A program made the translations under genes and the position numbers. 64,000 bases of DNA, taken from Marinobacter daqiaonensis. Its GTDB lineage: Bacteria > Pseudomonadota > Gammaproteobacteria > Pseudomonadales > Oleiphilaceae. Below are positions 31,698 through 43,426 of the stretch, piece after piece (within the stretch, counting starts at the first letter, position 1; every line of letters begins with the position of its first letter). The stretch spans positions 186,001 through 250,000 of the forward strand of contig NZ_FOYW01000003.1 in assembly GCF_900115285.1 (NCBI RefSeq), given 5' to 3'. The notes under the pieces are model-generated. The model saw nothing but the letters and a program-made list of their open reading frames with translations, was not told where the DNA came from and ran no database searches.

Positions 31698-32657
31698 GTG
31701 GCACTATCCGAAATCCGAAGCCGTTGTTCAGGTGGTTGCGCCGTGGCACTGCCAGCTCTTCTGGCGCTGCTCTTCAGTGGCATGCCAATGGCCCAGGACG
31801 GGGCATCCGGGAACGGCGGGGAGCCGGTGGCAGACGACGAAACGCCCCAAGTGGCGCCGCTGGAGCGGGTATTCATCCAGTCCGGATCCGGGCAGGGGGC
31901 ACTGGCCCAGCGTTATCCCCATCTCGCAGTCTGGCTCGAGCCGGAGGACTCCCCCCGGGTCCTGGCCCTGGTGGAGCGGGAGTCAGCAGGGCAGGCCAAT
32001 GGAGCGGTCATTATCATCGGTGATGAGGGCGACTCCGCCAATGCGCCTTTGCTTGCAGCCATGCGCGAGAAGCTCACGGAAGCCGGGTGGGCTGCCATGA
32101 CGCTGGGCATGGATTCGCCCTCCCTGGCCCTGCAACAGGCCCGGGATCACCATGCCCGCTCGGAGGACGAAAAGGCCGCCGGGCAGCCGCAGTCTGACGG
32201 GCCGGTGATGATTGATGTCAACAGCCAGGCGGTTGCCGACCTCCTGCAAGCTCATCGCGACAGCATGAATGCCGTGTTCGAGGCGGCTACCGGATGGCTG
32301 GCCGAACGCGGTTATCAGGAAATCGTGCTGGTGGGAATCGGCCGTGGCGCCGCAGCGGTTCATGGCTACCTTCCGCAGGCGCCCTCCTCGGTGCGCAGGG
32401 CGGCCTGGGTGGCGGCCGACTTCGGCCGGCAGACCGGAGAGACAGTTCTCGAGGGGCTGTCCGCTGTCGACGGACTGGCATTGCTTGATCTGTACAGTTC
32501 GCGGGGATCCGGCATCCAGGATCGCAAGGCGGCCTTTTCCCGCAGGCAGTGGCAAGACTACACAGCCCTGCCTGTCCCGACGGACCCCCAGCTCCGGGCG
32601 TTGAGGGCGGGATCGGTGGTGAACCGTCTGGTGGGCTGGCTGATGCCGTCCCGATAA
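31698..32657 (+). CDS. DUF3530 family exported protein
   Basis: About 319 aa with a cleavable-looking signal sequence ([19 protein letters not shown]). The rest resembles DUF3530, a family with an alpha/beta-hydrolase-like outline: [12 protein letters not shown] early and [18 protein letters not shown] at the position of a nucleophile elbow, where Gly-Arg replaces a catalytic Ser. It may therefore be a non-catalytic relative. The start is probably GTG at 31698 (TGGGGA upstream); no ATG gives a sensible signal peptide except much farther upstream. Function unknown. Convergent with the DnaJ-domain gene. Confidence 0.8.
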   Translation: MALSEIRSRCSGGCAVALPALLALLFSGMPMAQDGASGNGGEPVADDETPQVAPLERVFIQSGSGQGALAQRYPHLAVWLEPEDSPRVLALVERESAGQANGAVIIIGDEGDSANAPLLAAMREKLTEAGWAAMTLGMDSPSLALQQARDHHARSEDEKAAGQPQSDGPVMIDVNSQAVADLLQAHRDSMNAVFEAATGWLAERGYQEIVLVGIGRGAAAVHGYLPQAPSSVRRAAWVAADFGRQTGETVLEGLSAVDGLALLDLYSSRGSGIQDRKAAFSRRQWQDYTALPVPTDPQLRALRAGSVVNRLVGWLMPSR

Positions 32658-32674
32658 CGCCCCCCGGCGTGTTC

Positions 32675-33427
32675 TCAGCGGGTCAGCCGGTCCCGGCGCT
32701 TGATGACATCCCAGGCCTGTTGCAGGCGGAGTAGTTGATCCCTGGCCCGAACCTGTTCCGGCGGACTCAGATCCTGGCCCAGCTTGTCCGGGTGGTAGCG
32801 GGAGACCTCGCGGCGGTACGCTCGCTTGATCTCGGCAAAACTGGTCCGTGCGTCGACTCCCAGAATCCGGTAGGCATCCTGCAGGGTTTCGGGTTTGGGC
32901 GGTGGTTCGCTGATCCAGACATGCTCCCGGTACCAGCGGGAAAGATAGTCAATGGCAGCCATGGGCAATTCGAGCCGGAAGAAGGCATCCTCGCAGCGAT
33001 ACCGCCGGGGTTTCCGGGGTGGGCCCGGCAGCTGCGCCCCATGAAAGAGACACAGGCCAATCAGCAGGCGCTTTCGCAGGTGGGTTCGCCCCAGCAGGCG
33101 CCAGAGTACCAGTCGTATACCCGGGAGGTCGGTGCAGTCGCGGCCCTGCTGAAAATGCCGGATTGCCTGGCGACGTGTCTTTCCTGAGAGTTCCAGTCCA
33201 ACCATCAGGTTCTCCGCATAGCGGATATCGCTCTCGGTGACGCGACCATCCGCCTTGGCGATGTAACCGAGGCAGAAAAAGAGAATGCGGCGTCCTCCCC
33301 GGGACAGGGTATGTTCCGCCAGGAGCTTGCTGGGCTGATGGTGGTGACCGTCGAATTCAGCAAGCAATTCGTCGAGGCGGTCCCGGAGACCTGATGATAA
33401 TGCCTGTGGTTCACGTCCACTCATCAT
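32675..33427 (-). CDS. DjlA-like TerB/DnaJ-domain protein without membrane anchor
   Basis: A 250-aa protein with a TerB-like helical region (about 44-140; FFCLGYIAKADGRVTESDI is characteristic) and a C-terminal J domain (about 180-250) whose HPD motif is at 212-214 (RYHPDKLG). E. coli DjlA has the same domain order next to lptD, but starts with a membrane helix that is missing here. It should stimulate a DnaK-type chaperone. It follows murU by 14 bases in the amgK-murU transcript. Confidence 0.85.
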   Translation of the reverse strand: MMSGREPQALSSGLRDRLDELLAEFDGHHHQPSKLLAEHTLSRGGRRILFFCLGYIAKADGRVTESDIRYAENLMVGLELSGKTRRQAIRHFQQGRDCTDLPGIRLVLWRLLGRTHLRKRLLIGLCLFHGAQLPGPPRKPRRYRCEDAFFRLELPMAAIDYLSRWYREHVWISEPPPKPETLQDAYRILGVDARTSFAEIKRAYRREVSRYHPDKLGQDLSPPEQVRARDQLLRLQQAWDVIKRRDRLTR

Positions 33428-33441
33428 ACTGAGGCCTGGCG

Positions 33442-35177
<1,736 letters not shown>

Positions 35178-35286
35178 GGAACCTCTGCCATTTGTCAGTG
35201 AAGTGGTTCGGAATTCGCATTCCGTTCGTCACGCCTGAGTATAACCTGCGTGCCCTGGCCCGTCATGGAACCCGCGGACAAGCGCG

Positions 35287-35315
35287 TTAACAACCCCTGC
35301 CCAGCCGTGTAAACT
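35287..35315 (+). promoter_or_regulatory. Candidate sigma70 promoter for lptD
   Basis: TTAACA at 35287-35292, an exact 17-base spacer and TAAACT at 35310-35315, about 62 bases before the lptD start. It lies in the intergenic region shared with the divergent amgK. Confidence 0.5.
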
Positions 35316-35376
35316 AGCCCCGTTTTCAGGGAGTTTCCCGCGGAGGCTTCACGTTGTCATTCCGACCACCAACAGG

Positions 35377-37794
35377 ATGCCGGACCCGGTGCCATTGATC
35401 TCTCTCTCCAGGCCACTGTCAGATTGCCTGCCGCCGGTAGCGGTGTCGGGCCTCGTTTACGCCGGCAGCCTGCTGGCGGCTGCCGGCCTGGTCCTGATAT
35501 CAGGTCAGGTGATGGCGCAGCAGACAGCGGCGGAGATGGACTGGCGCCCAAAGGCCGAGCTGCCTGCGGATGACCGTGATCGCTTGCCCGCCTATTGCGC
35601 CGGCGGCTACCTGCAGGCGGGGCAGGGGTATATGAATCCGCAAACAGCCGCCGACGTGGCGGCACCGGTGACGGCCAGCGCTCTCTCGGCAAGGTACGAA
35701 ATCGATACCGAGTTGCAGCTGCAGGGGGATGTCAGGCTCTCCCAGGGCGGCACCGAGCTCACCAGTGAGAGTGCCCGATATGATCAGCGCCGTGGCGTGA
35801 TCGAGCTGAAGGGCCCGATGACCAGCCGCAGTCAGGGTCTGTTGCTCACGGGGGAGGAGGCCAGCTACAACGTCAACAGCGGATATTTCGAACTGACCGG
35901 GGCCAGCTTCCTGCTCCACGATGCGGAAATACGCGGCGCGGCCAGCCGGGTCAGTCGCCCGGAGGCGGCCGTGGTGCGAATTGAGGGCGGCTTTCTGACC
36001 ACCTGCGCTCCCGGCCAGAATGACTGGTCGCTGGTGGCCTCTGACATTCGGCTTGACCAGGAAAAGGGTTTTGGCACCGCCCGCCACCTGCGCCTTCAGG
36101 TCAGGGGCGTGCCGGTCTTTTACTGGCCCTGGGCCACCTTTCCCATTGACGACCGCCGCAAGACCGGGTTTCTCTATCCCGCTTTCGGCACCTCCAACGC
36201 GGGCGGTGGCGTCTATCTTTCGGCGCCTTACTACCTGAACCTGGCATCCCATTACGATGCCACTCTGACGCCACAGTATATTCATGGCCGGGGTCTGTTC
36301 ACGGAGGCGGAAGGGCGCTACCTGAGCCGGTTCGGGGAGTCGGTGCTGCAACTGGGTTATATCGGCGAGGATGAGGAATTCCGGGATCAGTATCCGGCCG
36401 AGTCCGGCGAGCGCTGGGCCCTGGATTTCTACAGCCGCGCCGATTTTGGCAGTGGCTGGCAGGGCTACGCTGATTATTCGGTGGTGTCCGACAACGACTA
36501 TCTCGGTGATCTCAATCAGACCCTGGATATTGGCCGGGCCACTCACCTGGAACGTCGCGGCGGCATCGCCTACCAGGACCACTGGCAGAATCTGGAGGCT
36601 TACGTCGCCGGCTATCAGACCTTGACGGACACCGTGGCGGAGGATGACAAACCCTACGACCAGCTACCGGCGATCCTGTATGATGCGCGGATTCCCGCAG
36701 GACCCTTCCAGATGGCTCTGGATAGTCAGTACATCTGGTTTGATCGTGATAACGAAGGCCTCACCGGACTGGACCGAGCTGTTGGCCAGCGGGTACGCGC
36801 CGTGCCGGAAGTCGCCCTGCCTCTGCGTTCCGCCTGGGGGTATATGCGGCCCTCGGTCGGCGTGGACCAGACCTGGTACGACCTTGACGACTACACCCTG
36901 GGTGACGGCGATTTCGACCGCACCGTGCCGGTGGCGCAATGGGACAGCGGCCTCTACTTCGACCGCCAGACCCGGCTTTTCGGCAATGCCTATAATCAGA
37001 GTCTGGAGCCACGGTTGTACCATGTATGGGCGGATGCGGACTCCGACCAGGAGCACATTCCAAATTTTGACTCCGGCCTGCGGTCGTTCCGGTTCGACAA
37101 CCTGTTCCAGCCCAACCGGTTTGTGGGGGGCGACAGGGTGGCCGACGCCAATCAGACCGCTGTCGCCCTGACCAGCCGCTTTCACGACGTCGGCTCTGGC
37201 GCTGAGCGGGCCCGTCTCAGTCTGGGGCAGCTTTATTATCACGATGACCGGGAGGTGGCCCTGGAAGGCCTGGGGTCCGGTGCCCGCAGCGAATCGCCGC
37301 TGGCGGGCGAAGTGGTGCTGCGCCCGCTGGATGCCCTTGATTTGCGTGTGGCCGGGCTATGGGACCCTCGGGAGAACCGGACCGACGAGGGCCGCAGCCA
37401 GCTGGTGTATCATTCGCCGGGCTACCGCTACCTGGCGAGCCTGGGCCACACCTACAGTCGTGGCGCCAGGGCCGGAGATTCTTTCGAGCAGATGGATATC
37501 GGCGCCATTTTTCCGGTCTCAGACCGGATAAGTCTGATTGGTCGCTGGGTGTATGACTCGCAGCTTGACCGCACCGTGGGTACACTGGCCGGCATCGAAT
37601 ACAACGACTGCTGCTGGAGTTTCCAGCTCGTGGGCCAGAGCTACCTTACGGACGACGAGGAGCTGGACAACCGCATTGTGTTCCAGATCCAGCTCAAGGG
37701 TCTCGGTGGCGCCGGCGGAACCGGCAGTACCCTGTCCAGCGCGTTTTACGGTTATGACGAGCGTGAGCACCGCCGTTTCGGCTCACGCCCCTGA
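35377..37794 (+). CDS. lptD: LPS assembly outer-membrane protein LptD
   Basis: Outer-membrane beta-barrel that, with LptE, inserts lipopolysaccharide into the outer leaflet. The 805-aa precursor has a signal peptide (SLLAAAGLVLISGQVMAQ), an N-terminal OstA/LptA-like jellyroll (about 100-230) and a large C-terminal barrel. Disulfide cysteines of the family are visible: YCAGGY and TCAPGQNDWSL in the N-terminal part, and NDCCWSFQLVG near the C-terminus. The ATG at 35377 lacks a well-spaced ribosome site; GTG 35389 or TTG 35395 are alternatives. First gene of lptD-surA-pdxA-rsmA-apaH. Confidence 0.93.
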   Translation: MPDPVPLISLSRPLSDCLPPVAVSGLVYAGSLLAAAGLVLISGQVMAQQTAAEMDWRPKAELPADDRDRLPAYCAGGYLQAGQGYMNPQTAADVAAPVTASALSARYEIDTELQLQGDVRLSQGGTELTSESARYDQRRGVIELKGPMTSRSQGLLLTGEEASYNVNSGYFELTGASFLLHDAEIRGAASRVSRPEAAVVRIEGGFLTTCAPGQNDWSLVASDIRLDQEKGFGTARHLRLQVRGVPVFYWPWATFPIDDRRKTGFLYPAFGTSNAGGGVYLSAPYYLNLASHYDATLTPQYIHGRGLFTEAEGRYLSRFGESVLQLGYIGEDEEFRDQYPAESGERWALDFYSRADFGSGWQGYADYSVVSDNDYLGDLNQTLDIGRATHLERRGGIAYQDHWQNLEAYVAGYQTLTDTVAEDDKPYDQLPAILYDARIPAGPFQMALDSQYIWFDRDNEGLTGLDRAVGQRVRAVPEVALPLRSAWGYMRPSVGVDQTWYDLDDYTLGDGDFDRTVPVAQWDSGLYFDRQTRLFGNAYNQSLEPRLYHVWADADSDQEHIPNFDSGLRSFRFDNLFQPNRFVGGDRVADANQTAVALTSRFHDVGSGAERARLSLGQLYYHDDREVALEGLGSGARSESPLAGEVVLRPLDALDLRVAGLWDPRENRTDEGRSQLVYHSPGYRYLASLGHTYSRGARAGDSFEQMDIGAIFPVSDRISLIGRWVYDSQLDRTVGTLAGIEYNDCCWSFQLVGQSYLTDDEELDNRIVFQIQLKGLGGAGGTGSTLSSAFYGYDEREHRRFGSRP

Positions 37795-37810
37795 CACGGA
37801 TTTTTGATAC

Positions 37811-39130
37811 ATGAACGAGGTGAGTATGCAGGCAACCCGACGCCTGGCGGGATTCAAGACGCTGTTGATGGCAATGTTGATGCTGATCGCGGGTGCGGTA
37901 CAGGCAGAGCGCCAGTTGCTGGACCAGGTTATTGCCATTGTGAACGACGGCGTGATCCTGCAGTCCGAGCTGGATGCCCGGGTCGGCACCATAACAGCGC
38001 GATTGCGGGGACAGGGTACCGGCCTGCCGCCCCGGCAGGTACTTGAGGAGCGGGTGCTCGAGCAGTTGATTACCGAAAGCATCCAGCTGCAAATGGCCGA
38101 GGACATGGGCATGCGCATCAGCGACAACGAGCTCAACGAGACCATCAGCCGTATTGCCCGGAGTAACAACCTTACCCTGGCGGAGTTCGAGCAGCAGCTT
38201 GAGGCGGAAGGGGTGACCTACCGGGAAGCCCGGGAGCAGATCCGTCGCGAAATGCTGGTCAGTCGGGTACAGCAGCGCCGGGTGGACAGCCGGGTCCGGG
38301 TCAGTCCACGGGAAGTCACCAATTATCTTGAGCAGACCGGCACCGAGGCGGAGACCACCACTGAGTACCTGTTGGGCCATATCCTGATCTCTGTGAATAA
38401 TTTTTCCGACCAGGCGGAAGTGGAAGCCGCCCGGCAGAAGGCTGAGCGACTGCAGGAGGAAATCGCTGACGGTCGTGACTTCCAGTCTGCGGCGGTAGCC
38501 GAGTCGGATGGCAGCAACGCCCTTGAAGGTGGTGTCATGGGCTGGCGCAGCCGCAGTGAGCTGCCCTCCCTGGTGACGGACATTGTGCCAGAGCTGCCGG
38601 TTGGTCAACCCTCCGAAGTGCTCAAGAGTGGCAATGGCTTTCACATCGTCCAGGTGCTGGATCGTCGTGGCGGCGAAACCCGCAATGTGGTCCAGCAGGC
38701 CAGGGTACGGCATATCCTGATCCGTCCCTCCGACGTGGTCTCCGACGCGAAGGCCGAAAACCGCATCAACGAGCTGTACCAGCGGTTGCAGCAAGGCTCG
38801 GACTTCGCGGAGCTGGCACGGGAATTTTCCGATGATCCGGGATCAGCCTCCGAGGGCGGCAGCCTGGGGTGGGTCAGCCCGGGGCAGATGGTGCCCGCCT
38901 TTGAAGAGGCCATGATGAATGCGGGTGTCGGAGAAACCACGCGCCCCTTCCGCTCCCGTTTCGGCTGGCACATCCTGGAGGTGCAGGATCGTCGTCGTCA
39001 GGACATCAGCGAGCAGGTGCGCGAGTCGGAAGCGCAACAGGCCCTTTACCGCCGGAAGTACGAAACAGAGCTGCAGAACTGGTTGCAGGAAATCCGAGAC
39101 GAAGCCTACGTGGAGATCAAGAATTCATGA
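37811..39130 (+). CDS. surA: Periplasmic chaperone / peptidyl-prolyl isomerase SurA
   Basis: Escorts outer-membrane proteins such as LptD through the periplasm. The 439-aa precursor has a signal peptide ending AGAVQA, an N-terminal chaperone domain (DQVIAIVNDGVILQSELDAR) and two parvulin domains: HILISV to GGVMGWRSRSELP, then VRHILIRPS to GGSLGWVSPGQMVPAFE. Starts 16 bases after lptD; its stop overlaps pdxA by four bases. Confidence 0.95.
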   Translation: MNEVSMQATRRLAGFKTLLMAMLMLIAGAVQAERQLLDQVIAIVNDGVILQSELDARVGTITARLRGQGTGLPPRQVLEERVLEQLITESIQLQMAEDMGMRISDNELNETISRIARSNNLTLAEFEQQLEAEGVTYREAREQIRREMLVSRVQQRRVDSRVRVSPREVTNYLEQTGTEAETTTEYLLGHILISVNNFSDQAEVEAARQKAERLQEEIADGRDFQSAAVAESDGSNALEGGVMGWRSRSELPSLVTDIVPELPVGQPSEVLKSGNGFHIVQVLDRRGGETRNVVQQARVRHILIRPSDVVSDAKAENRINELYQRLQQGSDFAELAREFSDDPGSASEGGSLGWVSPGQMVPAFEEAMMNAGVGETTRPFRSRFGWHILEVQDRRRQDISEQVRESEAQQALYRRKYETELQNWLQEIRDEAYVEIKNS

Positions 39131-40143
39131 CCTCCCCGGTCACCCTCGCCCTGACCGCTGGTGAGCCGGCGGGTATCGGTCCGGAACTCTGCCTACAGCT
39201 GGCCCTTGAAGAGCGGGGCCAGCGCATTGTGGTGGTCGCCAGCCAGGCACTGCTTCAGGCCCGGCAGAACGATATGGGTCTCTCGGTGCAGCTGGAGTCC
39301 TGGCAGCCCGGGCAGCCGGTTACCTGTGACGCGGGGCACCTTGCCGTAATGGATATATCGGGCGTCGCCACCACCAGCGCCGGCAGGACCGACCCGGGTA
39401 ACAGCCAGTACGTGCTGGACACGCTCACGGCCGCCGCTCAAGGCTGCCTTGATGGTGTGTTCGACGGCATGGTGACGGCTCCGGTGCACAAGGGCGTGAT
39501 CAACGAGGCGGGCATTGCCTTCAGTGGCCACACTGAGTTTCTGCAGGAGTTCTGCGGTGTGGAGCGTGTTGTGATGATGCTGGCCACTGAAGAACTGAGG
39601 GTGGCCCTGGTGACCACCCATCTCCCTCTCAGGGATGTACCCGGGGCAATTACCCCCGAACGAATCACCCAGGTGACCCGTATACTCGACCAGGACCTGA
39701 AGACCTTCTTCGGAGTGGCTCATCCCCGGATTCTGGTGGCCGGCCTGAATCCCCATGCCGGCGAGGGCGGGCATCTGGGGCGGGAGGAGATCGACATCAT
39801 CGAGCCGACCCTGGAGCGGCTGCGAAGCGAAGGCATCCGGCTTACCGGACCGTTGCCGGCGGACACTCTGTTCACGCCCCACTGGCTGGATGACGCCGAC
39901 GCCGTGCTGGCCATGTATCACGATCAGGGTCTGCCGGTCCTCAAGTTCCAGGGCTTTGGCCGGGCTGTGAATGTCACCCTGGGGCTGCCCATTGTCCGTA
40001 CCTCGGTGGATCATGGCACCGCGCTTGATCTTGCCGGCACTGGCAAGGCCGACGCCGGCAGCCTGCACACGGCCATCCGGGTGGGGGAGCAGATGGCCCG
40101 GCACCGGCGTGAACATCGGAAGCCCCCGGGAGGCAAGCCATGA
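39127..40143 (+). CDS. pdxA: 4-hydroxythreonine-4-phosphate dehydrogenase
   Basis: Pyridoxal 5'-phosphate pathway enzyme, 338 aa, NAD-dependent, with divalent metal. Conserved segments: [13 protein letters not shown] at the N-terminus, [53 protein letters not shown], and [16 protein letters not shown] with metal-binding His residues. Overlaps surA and rsmA by four bases each (ATGA junctions), so the three are translationally linked. Confidence 0.96.
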   Translation: MTSPVTLALTAGEPAGIGPELCLQLALEERGQRIVVVASQALLQARQNDMGLSVQLESWQPGQPVTCDAGHLAVMDISGVATTSAGRTDPGNSQYVLDTLTAAAQGCLDGVFDGMVTAPVHKGVINEAGIAFSGHTEFLQEFCGVERVVMMLATEELRVALVTTHLPLRDVPGAITPERITQVTRILDQDLKTFFGVAHPRILVAGLNPHAGEGGHLGREEIDIIEPTLERLRSEGIRLTGPLPADTLFTPHWLDDADAVLAMYHDQGLPVLKFQGFGRAVNVTLGLPIVRTSVDHGTALDLAGTGKADAGSLHTAIRVGEQMARHRREHRKPPGGKP

Positions 40144-40970
40144 GCCGTCATCCAGGCCACCAGGCCCGCAAGCGGTTCGGGCAGAATTTTCTCCACGACC
40201 CCGGTGTGATCGAGCGGATCGTTCGCTCCATCAACCCGAAACCGGACGACACCATGGTGGAGATTGGCCCGGGACTGGGTGCCCTGACGGAAGAACTTCT
40301 CGCCGTCAATCCGCGGCTGCAGGTGGTGGAGCTCGACCGGGATCTGATCCCTGTGCTGCGCACCAAGTTCTTCAACTATCCGGAACTGCGTATCCACGAA
40401 GCGGACGCCCTGAAGTTCGACTTCAGCCAACTCGCTTCCGAGCGTGCTTTGCGGATAGTGGGCAATCTGCCCTATAACATCTCCACGCCGCTCATCTTCC
40501 ACCTGCTGGAACAGTCCGGCGTAGTGGAGGACATGCATTTCATGCTGCAGAAGGAGGTGGTCCAGCGTCTGGCAGCCACCGCGGGCGATAACAACTATGG
40601 CCGTCTCGGCATCATGGCCCAGTATTTCTGCAAGGTGCAGCCCCTGTTCGAGGTGGGTCCCGGCGCCTTCAAGCCGGCCCCGAAAGTGGACTCGGCGATC
40701 GTCAGGCTGGTGCCCCACAAGGTCCTGCTCCATCCGGCAAGGGATCTCTCCACCCTGCAAAGAGTGGTTCGCACTGCCTTTAATGCCCGCCGCAAGACCC
40801 TGCGCAAATCCCTGGGCAGCCTGATCTCCGTGGATGCGCTCCGGTCACTGGGAATCAATGATAACCTGCGGCCCGAGAACCTGACCCTTGCTGATTACGT
40901 AACCATTGCCGACTATCTGGTGGATCACCCGCCGGAAACTTATTCTGGCAACGAGGCTGACCATGACTGA
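40140..40970 (+). CDS. rsmA: 16S rRNA dimethyladenosine transferase
   Basis: KsgA/RsmA dimethylates two adjacent adenosines (1518 and 1519 in E. coli) near the 3' end of 16S rRNA, a late check in 30S assembly. Length 276 aa. Motifs: [17 protein letters not shown]-binding [16 protein letters not shown], catalytic [12 protein letters not shown], and the C-terminal RRKTLRKSL. Its end overlaps the apaH start by eight bases. Confidence 0.96.
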   Translation: MSRHPGHQARKRFGQNFLHDPGVIERIVRSINPKPDDTMVEIGPGLGALTEELLAVNPRLQVVELDRDLIPVLRTKFFNYPELRIHEADALKFDFSQLASERALRIVGNLPYNISTPLIFHLLEQSGVVEDMHFMLQKEVVQRLAATAGDNNYGRLGIMAQYFCKVQPLFEVGPGAFKPAPKVDSAIVRLVPHKVLLHPARDLSTLQRVVRTAFNARRKTLRKSLGSLISVDALRSLGINDNLRPENLTLADYVTIADYLVDHPPETYSGNEADHD

Positions 40971-41763
40971 TTACGCCATTGGCGATATCCAGGGTTGCTA
41001 CGAGCGCCTGATGGACGTGCTGGACAAGGTGGACTTCTCTCCTTCGAGGGATCGTCTCTGGGTGGCGGGAGACATCATCAACCGCGGGCCTTCCTCCCTG
41101 GAAAGCCTTCGCTACGTGCGTAATCTGGGCAGCTCCGCTGTGGTGGTACTGGGTAACCATGACCTGCACCTGCTGGCGGTGGCCCTCGGCGGCCACGGTC
41201 TGAAAAAGAAGGACACGCTCCGGGACATTCTGGAGGCCCCTGATCACCGGGATCTCCTGGCCTGGCTGCTCCAGCAGAACATCTGTGTGCATGACCCTCA
41301 GCGCAATTTTGCCATGGCCCATGCCGGCCTGCCCCACATCTGGGAGGTTGACAAGGCCATGGGCCTGGCCCGGGAGCTGGAAGCGGTGCTGCGAGGCCCC
41401 GAAGTGGCTACATTTTTCCGGCAGATGTACGGCAACGAGCCTTCCTGCTGGCGGGATGACCTTGTGGGAATGGAGCGCTGGCGGATGATCACCAACTATT
41501 TCACTCGCATGCGTTTCATCGCCGAAGACGGCACCCTGGAACTGACCGCCAAGGAGTCGGCCGATGATGCCCCGGATGGGTACGCTCCGTGGTTTTCCCA
41601 TGAGCGGCCGGATGATGTCAGAGTTATTTTCGGCCACTGGGCGGCCCTGGAAGGGGACACCGGTAGCGAGCGCTATATCGGACTGGATACGGGGTGTGTC
41701 TGGGGCGGCAAACTGACGGTCATGAACCTGGATACCGACGAGAAGATACACTGTGATTGCTGA
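40963..41763 (+). CDS. apaH: Bis(5'-nucleosyl)-tetraphosphatase, symmetrical
   Basis: Calcineurin-type metallophosphatase of 266 aa that cleaves Ap4A to two ADP, and removes Np4 caps from RNA in E. coli. Metal motifs: [39 protein letters not shown] and [10 protein letters not shown]. The start at 40963 gives the family N-terminus [12 protein letters not shown]. apaG, commonly between rsmA and apaH, is absent: the genes overlap directly. The stop overlaps the next gene by 11 bases. Confidence 0.95.
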   Translation: MTDYAIGDIQGCYERLMDVLDKVDFSPSRDRLWVAGDIINRGPSSLESLRYVRNLGSSAVVVLGNHDLHLLAVALGGHGLKKKDTLRDILEAPDHRDLLAWLLQQNICVHDPQRNFAMAHAGLPHIWEVDKAMGLARELEAVLRGPEVATFFRQMYGNEPSCWRDDLVGMERWRMITNYFTRMRFIAEDGTLELTAKESADDAPDGYAPWFSHERPDDVRVIFGHWAALEGDTGSERYIGLDTGCVWGGKLTVMNLDTDEKIHCDC

Positions 41764-42151
41764 CCGCCAGGTTCACCGTGGCTTTCTGGCCACTGGCGCC
41801 CTGGTCGCGCTTGTTGCGGTGATGGCCGGCGCCTTTGGTGCCCATGGTCTGCAGGGAGCGGTCAGCGCCCGGGGACTTGAAGTTTTCCAGACCGCCGTCA
41901 CTTACCAGATGTACCATGGCATTGCCCTGGTGCTGGTGTCACTGCTGGCGGCCGCCGGTCTGGCCAATCGCTTGCTGGCAGTGGCTGGTGCGTTTTTCCT
42001 GGCCGGCGTGCTCCTGTTCAGCGGCAGTCTTTATCTCCTGGTGCTGACGGATATCCGCTGGGTTGGCCCCATCACCCCATTGGGCGGTGTCTGTTTCATG
42101 GTCGGCTGGGCAGCGTTGCTGTTGGCAGCGGTGAGCCGACCCGAGCATTAA
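41753..42151 (+). CDS. DUF423 family small membrane protein
   Basis: A 132-aa inner-membrane protein with about four hydrophobic helices. The family hallmark is visible: GAFGAHGLQ followed by FQTAVTYQMYHGIALVLV. Relatives include E. coli YgdD; the function is unknown. Starts at GTG 41753 inside the end of apaH, with GAGAAG upstream, so it is probably expressed with that operon. Confidence 0.87.
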   Translation: MIADRQVHRGFLATGALVALVAVMAGAFGAHGLQGAVSARGLEVFQTAVTYQMYHGIALVLVSLLAAAGLANRLLAVAGAFFLAGVLLFSGSLYLLVLTDIRWVGPITPLGGVCFMVGWAALLLAAVSRPEH

Positions 42152-42161
42152 CGAGGCAATA

Positions 42162-42362
42162 ATGAACGTCTTTATCAATGGCGAACCCCGCGATATTCCG
42201 GACAAATCCAGCCTGCAGACGCTGATCGAGAGTCTGGGTCTGACCGGCAAGCGCCTGGCTGTGGAAGTGAACGAAGACATCGTACCCCGCAGCCAGCACA
42301 GCGAGTTCCGGCTCAGTGAGAATGACCGGGTGGAAATCGTCCATGCCATCGGCGGCGGCTGA
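42162..42362 (+). CDS. thiS: Thiamine sulfur-carrier protein
   Basis: A 66-aa ubiquitin-like protein ending in the Gly-Gly tail (VEIVHAIGGG) that is thiocarboxylated and donates sulfur to the thiazole ring. The start MNVFINGEPRDI is typical. Immediately before thiG, its partner enzyme. Confidence 0.93.
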   Translation: MNVFINGEPRDIPDKSSLQTLIESLGLTGKRLAVEVNEDIVPRSQHSEFRLSENDRVEIVHAIGGG

Positions 42363-42426
42363 TCCCCGCCGGCCGCCATCCCGTACGTTTGTTCCCGAAC
42401 CTTTTCCGTAGACTCCAAGGACTCCA

Positions 42427-43236
42427 ATGACAGACCAGAGCCAGATCCAGCTCCCTGAAGACAAGCCCCTTGAAATTGCCGGACGGGTTTACAAGTCCCG
42501 GCTGCTGGTAGGTACGGGCAAGTACCGTGACATGATGGAAACCGGCCACGCCATCGAGGCCAGCGGTGCGGAGATCGTCACCGTGGCCGTAAGGCGAACG
42601 AATCTGGGACAGAACCCGGATGAGCCCAACCTGCTGGATGTAATCTCCCCGGACAGTTTCACCATTCTTCCCAACACTGCCGGGTGTTATAACGCCAGGG
42701 ATGCTGTGCGCACCTGCAAGCTGGCCCGTGAACTGCTGAACGGCCACAACCTGGTGAAGCTGGAAGTGCTGGGGGAGGAAAAGACTCTGTATCCCAATAT
42801 GACCGAAACCCTGGTGGCCGCGGAAGAACTTATCAGGGACGGGTTTCAGGTCATGGTCTATTGCTCCGACGATCCGCTGCTGTGCAAGCGGCTGGAGGAA
42901 ATGGGCTGCATTGCCATCATGCCCCTGGGCGCGCCGATCGGCTCTGGCCTGGGGATCCAGAACCGGTACAACATCCGGTTGATCGTTGAGAATGCGTCTG
43001 TGCCTGTGCTGGTGGATGCAGGCGTCGGCACCGCATCGGATGCCACCATTGCCATGGAGCTGGGGTGTGACGGCGTGCTTATGAATACCGCCATCGCCCA
43101 GGCCCAGGATCCGATCCGCATGGCCAGGGCCATGAAGCTGGCCATCGAGTCCGGCCGCGAGGCCTACCTGTCGGGCCGTATGCCGAAGAAGGCGTACGCC
43201 AGTGCGTCCTCGCCTATCGATGGCATCTTTTTCTGA
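42427..43236 (+). CDS. thiG: Thiazole synthase
   Basis: TIM-barrel enzyme of 269 aa that builds the thiamine thiazole phosphate from deoxyxylulose phosphate, dehydroglycine and ThiS thiocarboxylate. Motifs: [45 protein letters not shown] (Schiff-base Lys) and [21 protein letters not shown]. The long inverted repeat starts 22 bases after the stop. Confidence 0.96.
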   Translation: MTDQSQIQLPEDKPLEIAGRVYKSRLLVGTGKYRDMMETGHAIEASGAEIVTVAVRRTNLGQNPDEPNLLDVISPDSFTILPNTAGCYNARDAVRTCKLARELLNGHNLVKLEVLGEEKTLYPNMTETLVAAEELIRDGFQVMVYCSDDPLLCKRLEEMGCIAIMPLGAPIGSGLGIQNRYNIRLIVENASVPVLVDAGVGTASDATIAMELGCDGVLMNTAIAQAQDPIRMARAMKLAIESGREAYLSGRMPKKAYASASSPIDGIFF

Positions 43237-43258
43237 AAACAGCATAAAAACTCTTTTT

Positions 43259-43388
43259 GCCACGGACGACACGGACAAGCACGGATGCAACAGGTAAAAC
43301 GACTGGGCCCGGAGCTGTCAGGTCGGGTGTCGGTTTATTGAGACAAGACATCCCGTCTTTGTTCGGGTCAGTCCGTGCCGTCCGTGGC
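43259..43388. repeat. Long inverted repeat built of CACGGAC units, thiG-slmA spacer
   Basis: Arms of 18 bases at 43259-43276 and 43371-43388 pair with one G-T mismatch and about 94 bases between them. Each arm is made of repeated CACGGAC or GTCCGTG units. CTTTTT precedes the left arm and CTAAAAAA follows the right one. This looks like a non-autonomous intergenic repeat and may also end thiG transcription. I recognise similar CCACGGAC-type repeats from other marine gammaproteobacteria, from memory only. Confidence 0.75.
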
Positions 43389-43426
43389 TAAACTAAAAAA
43401 CCATCTCATAGCGCTGTAGTACTGCC

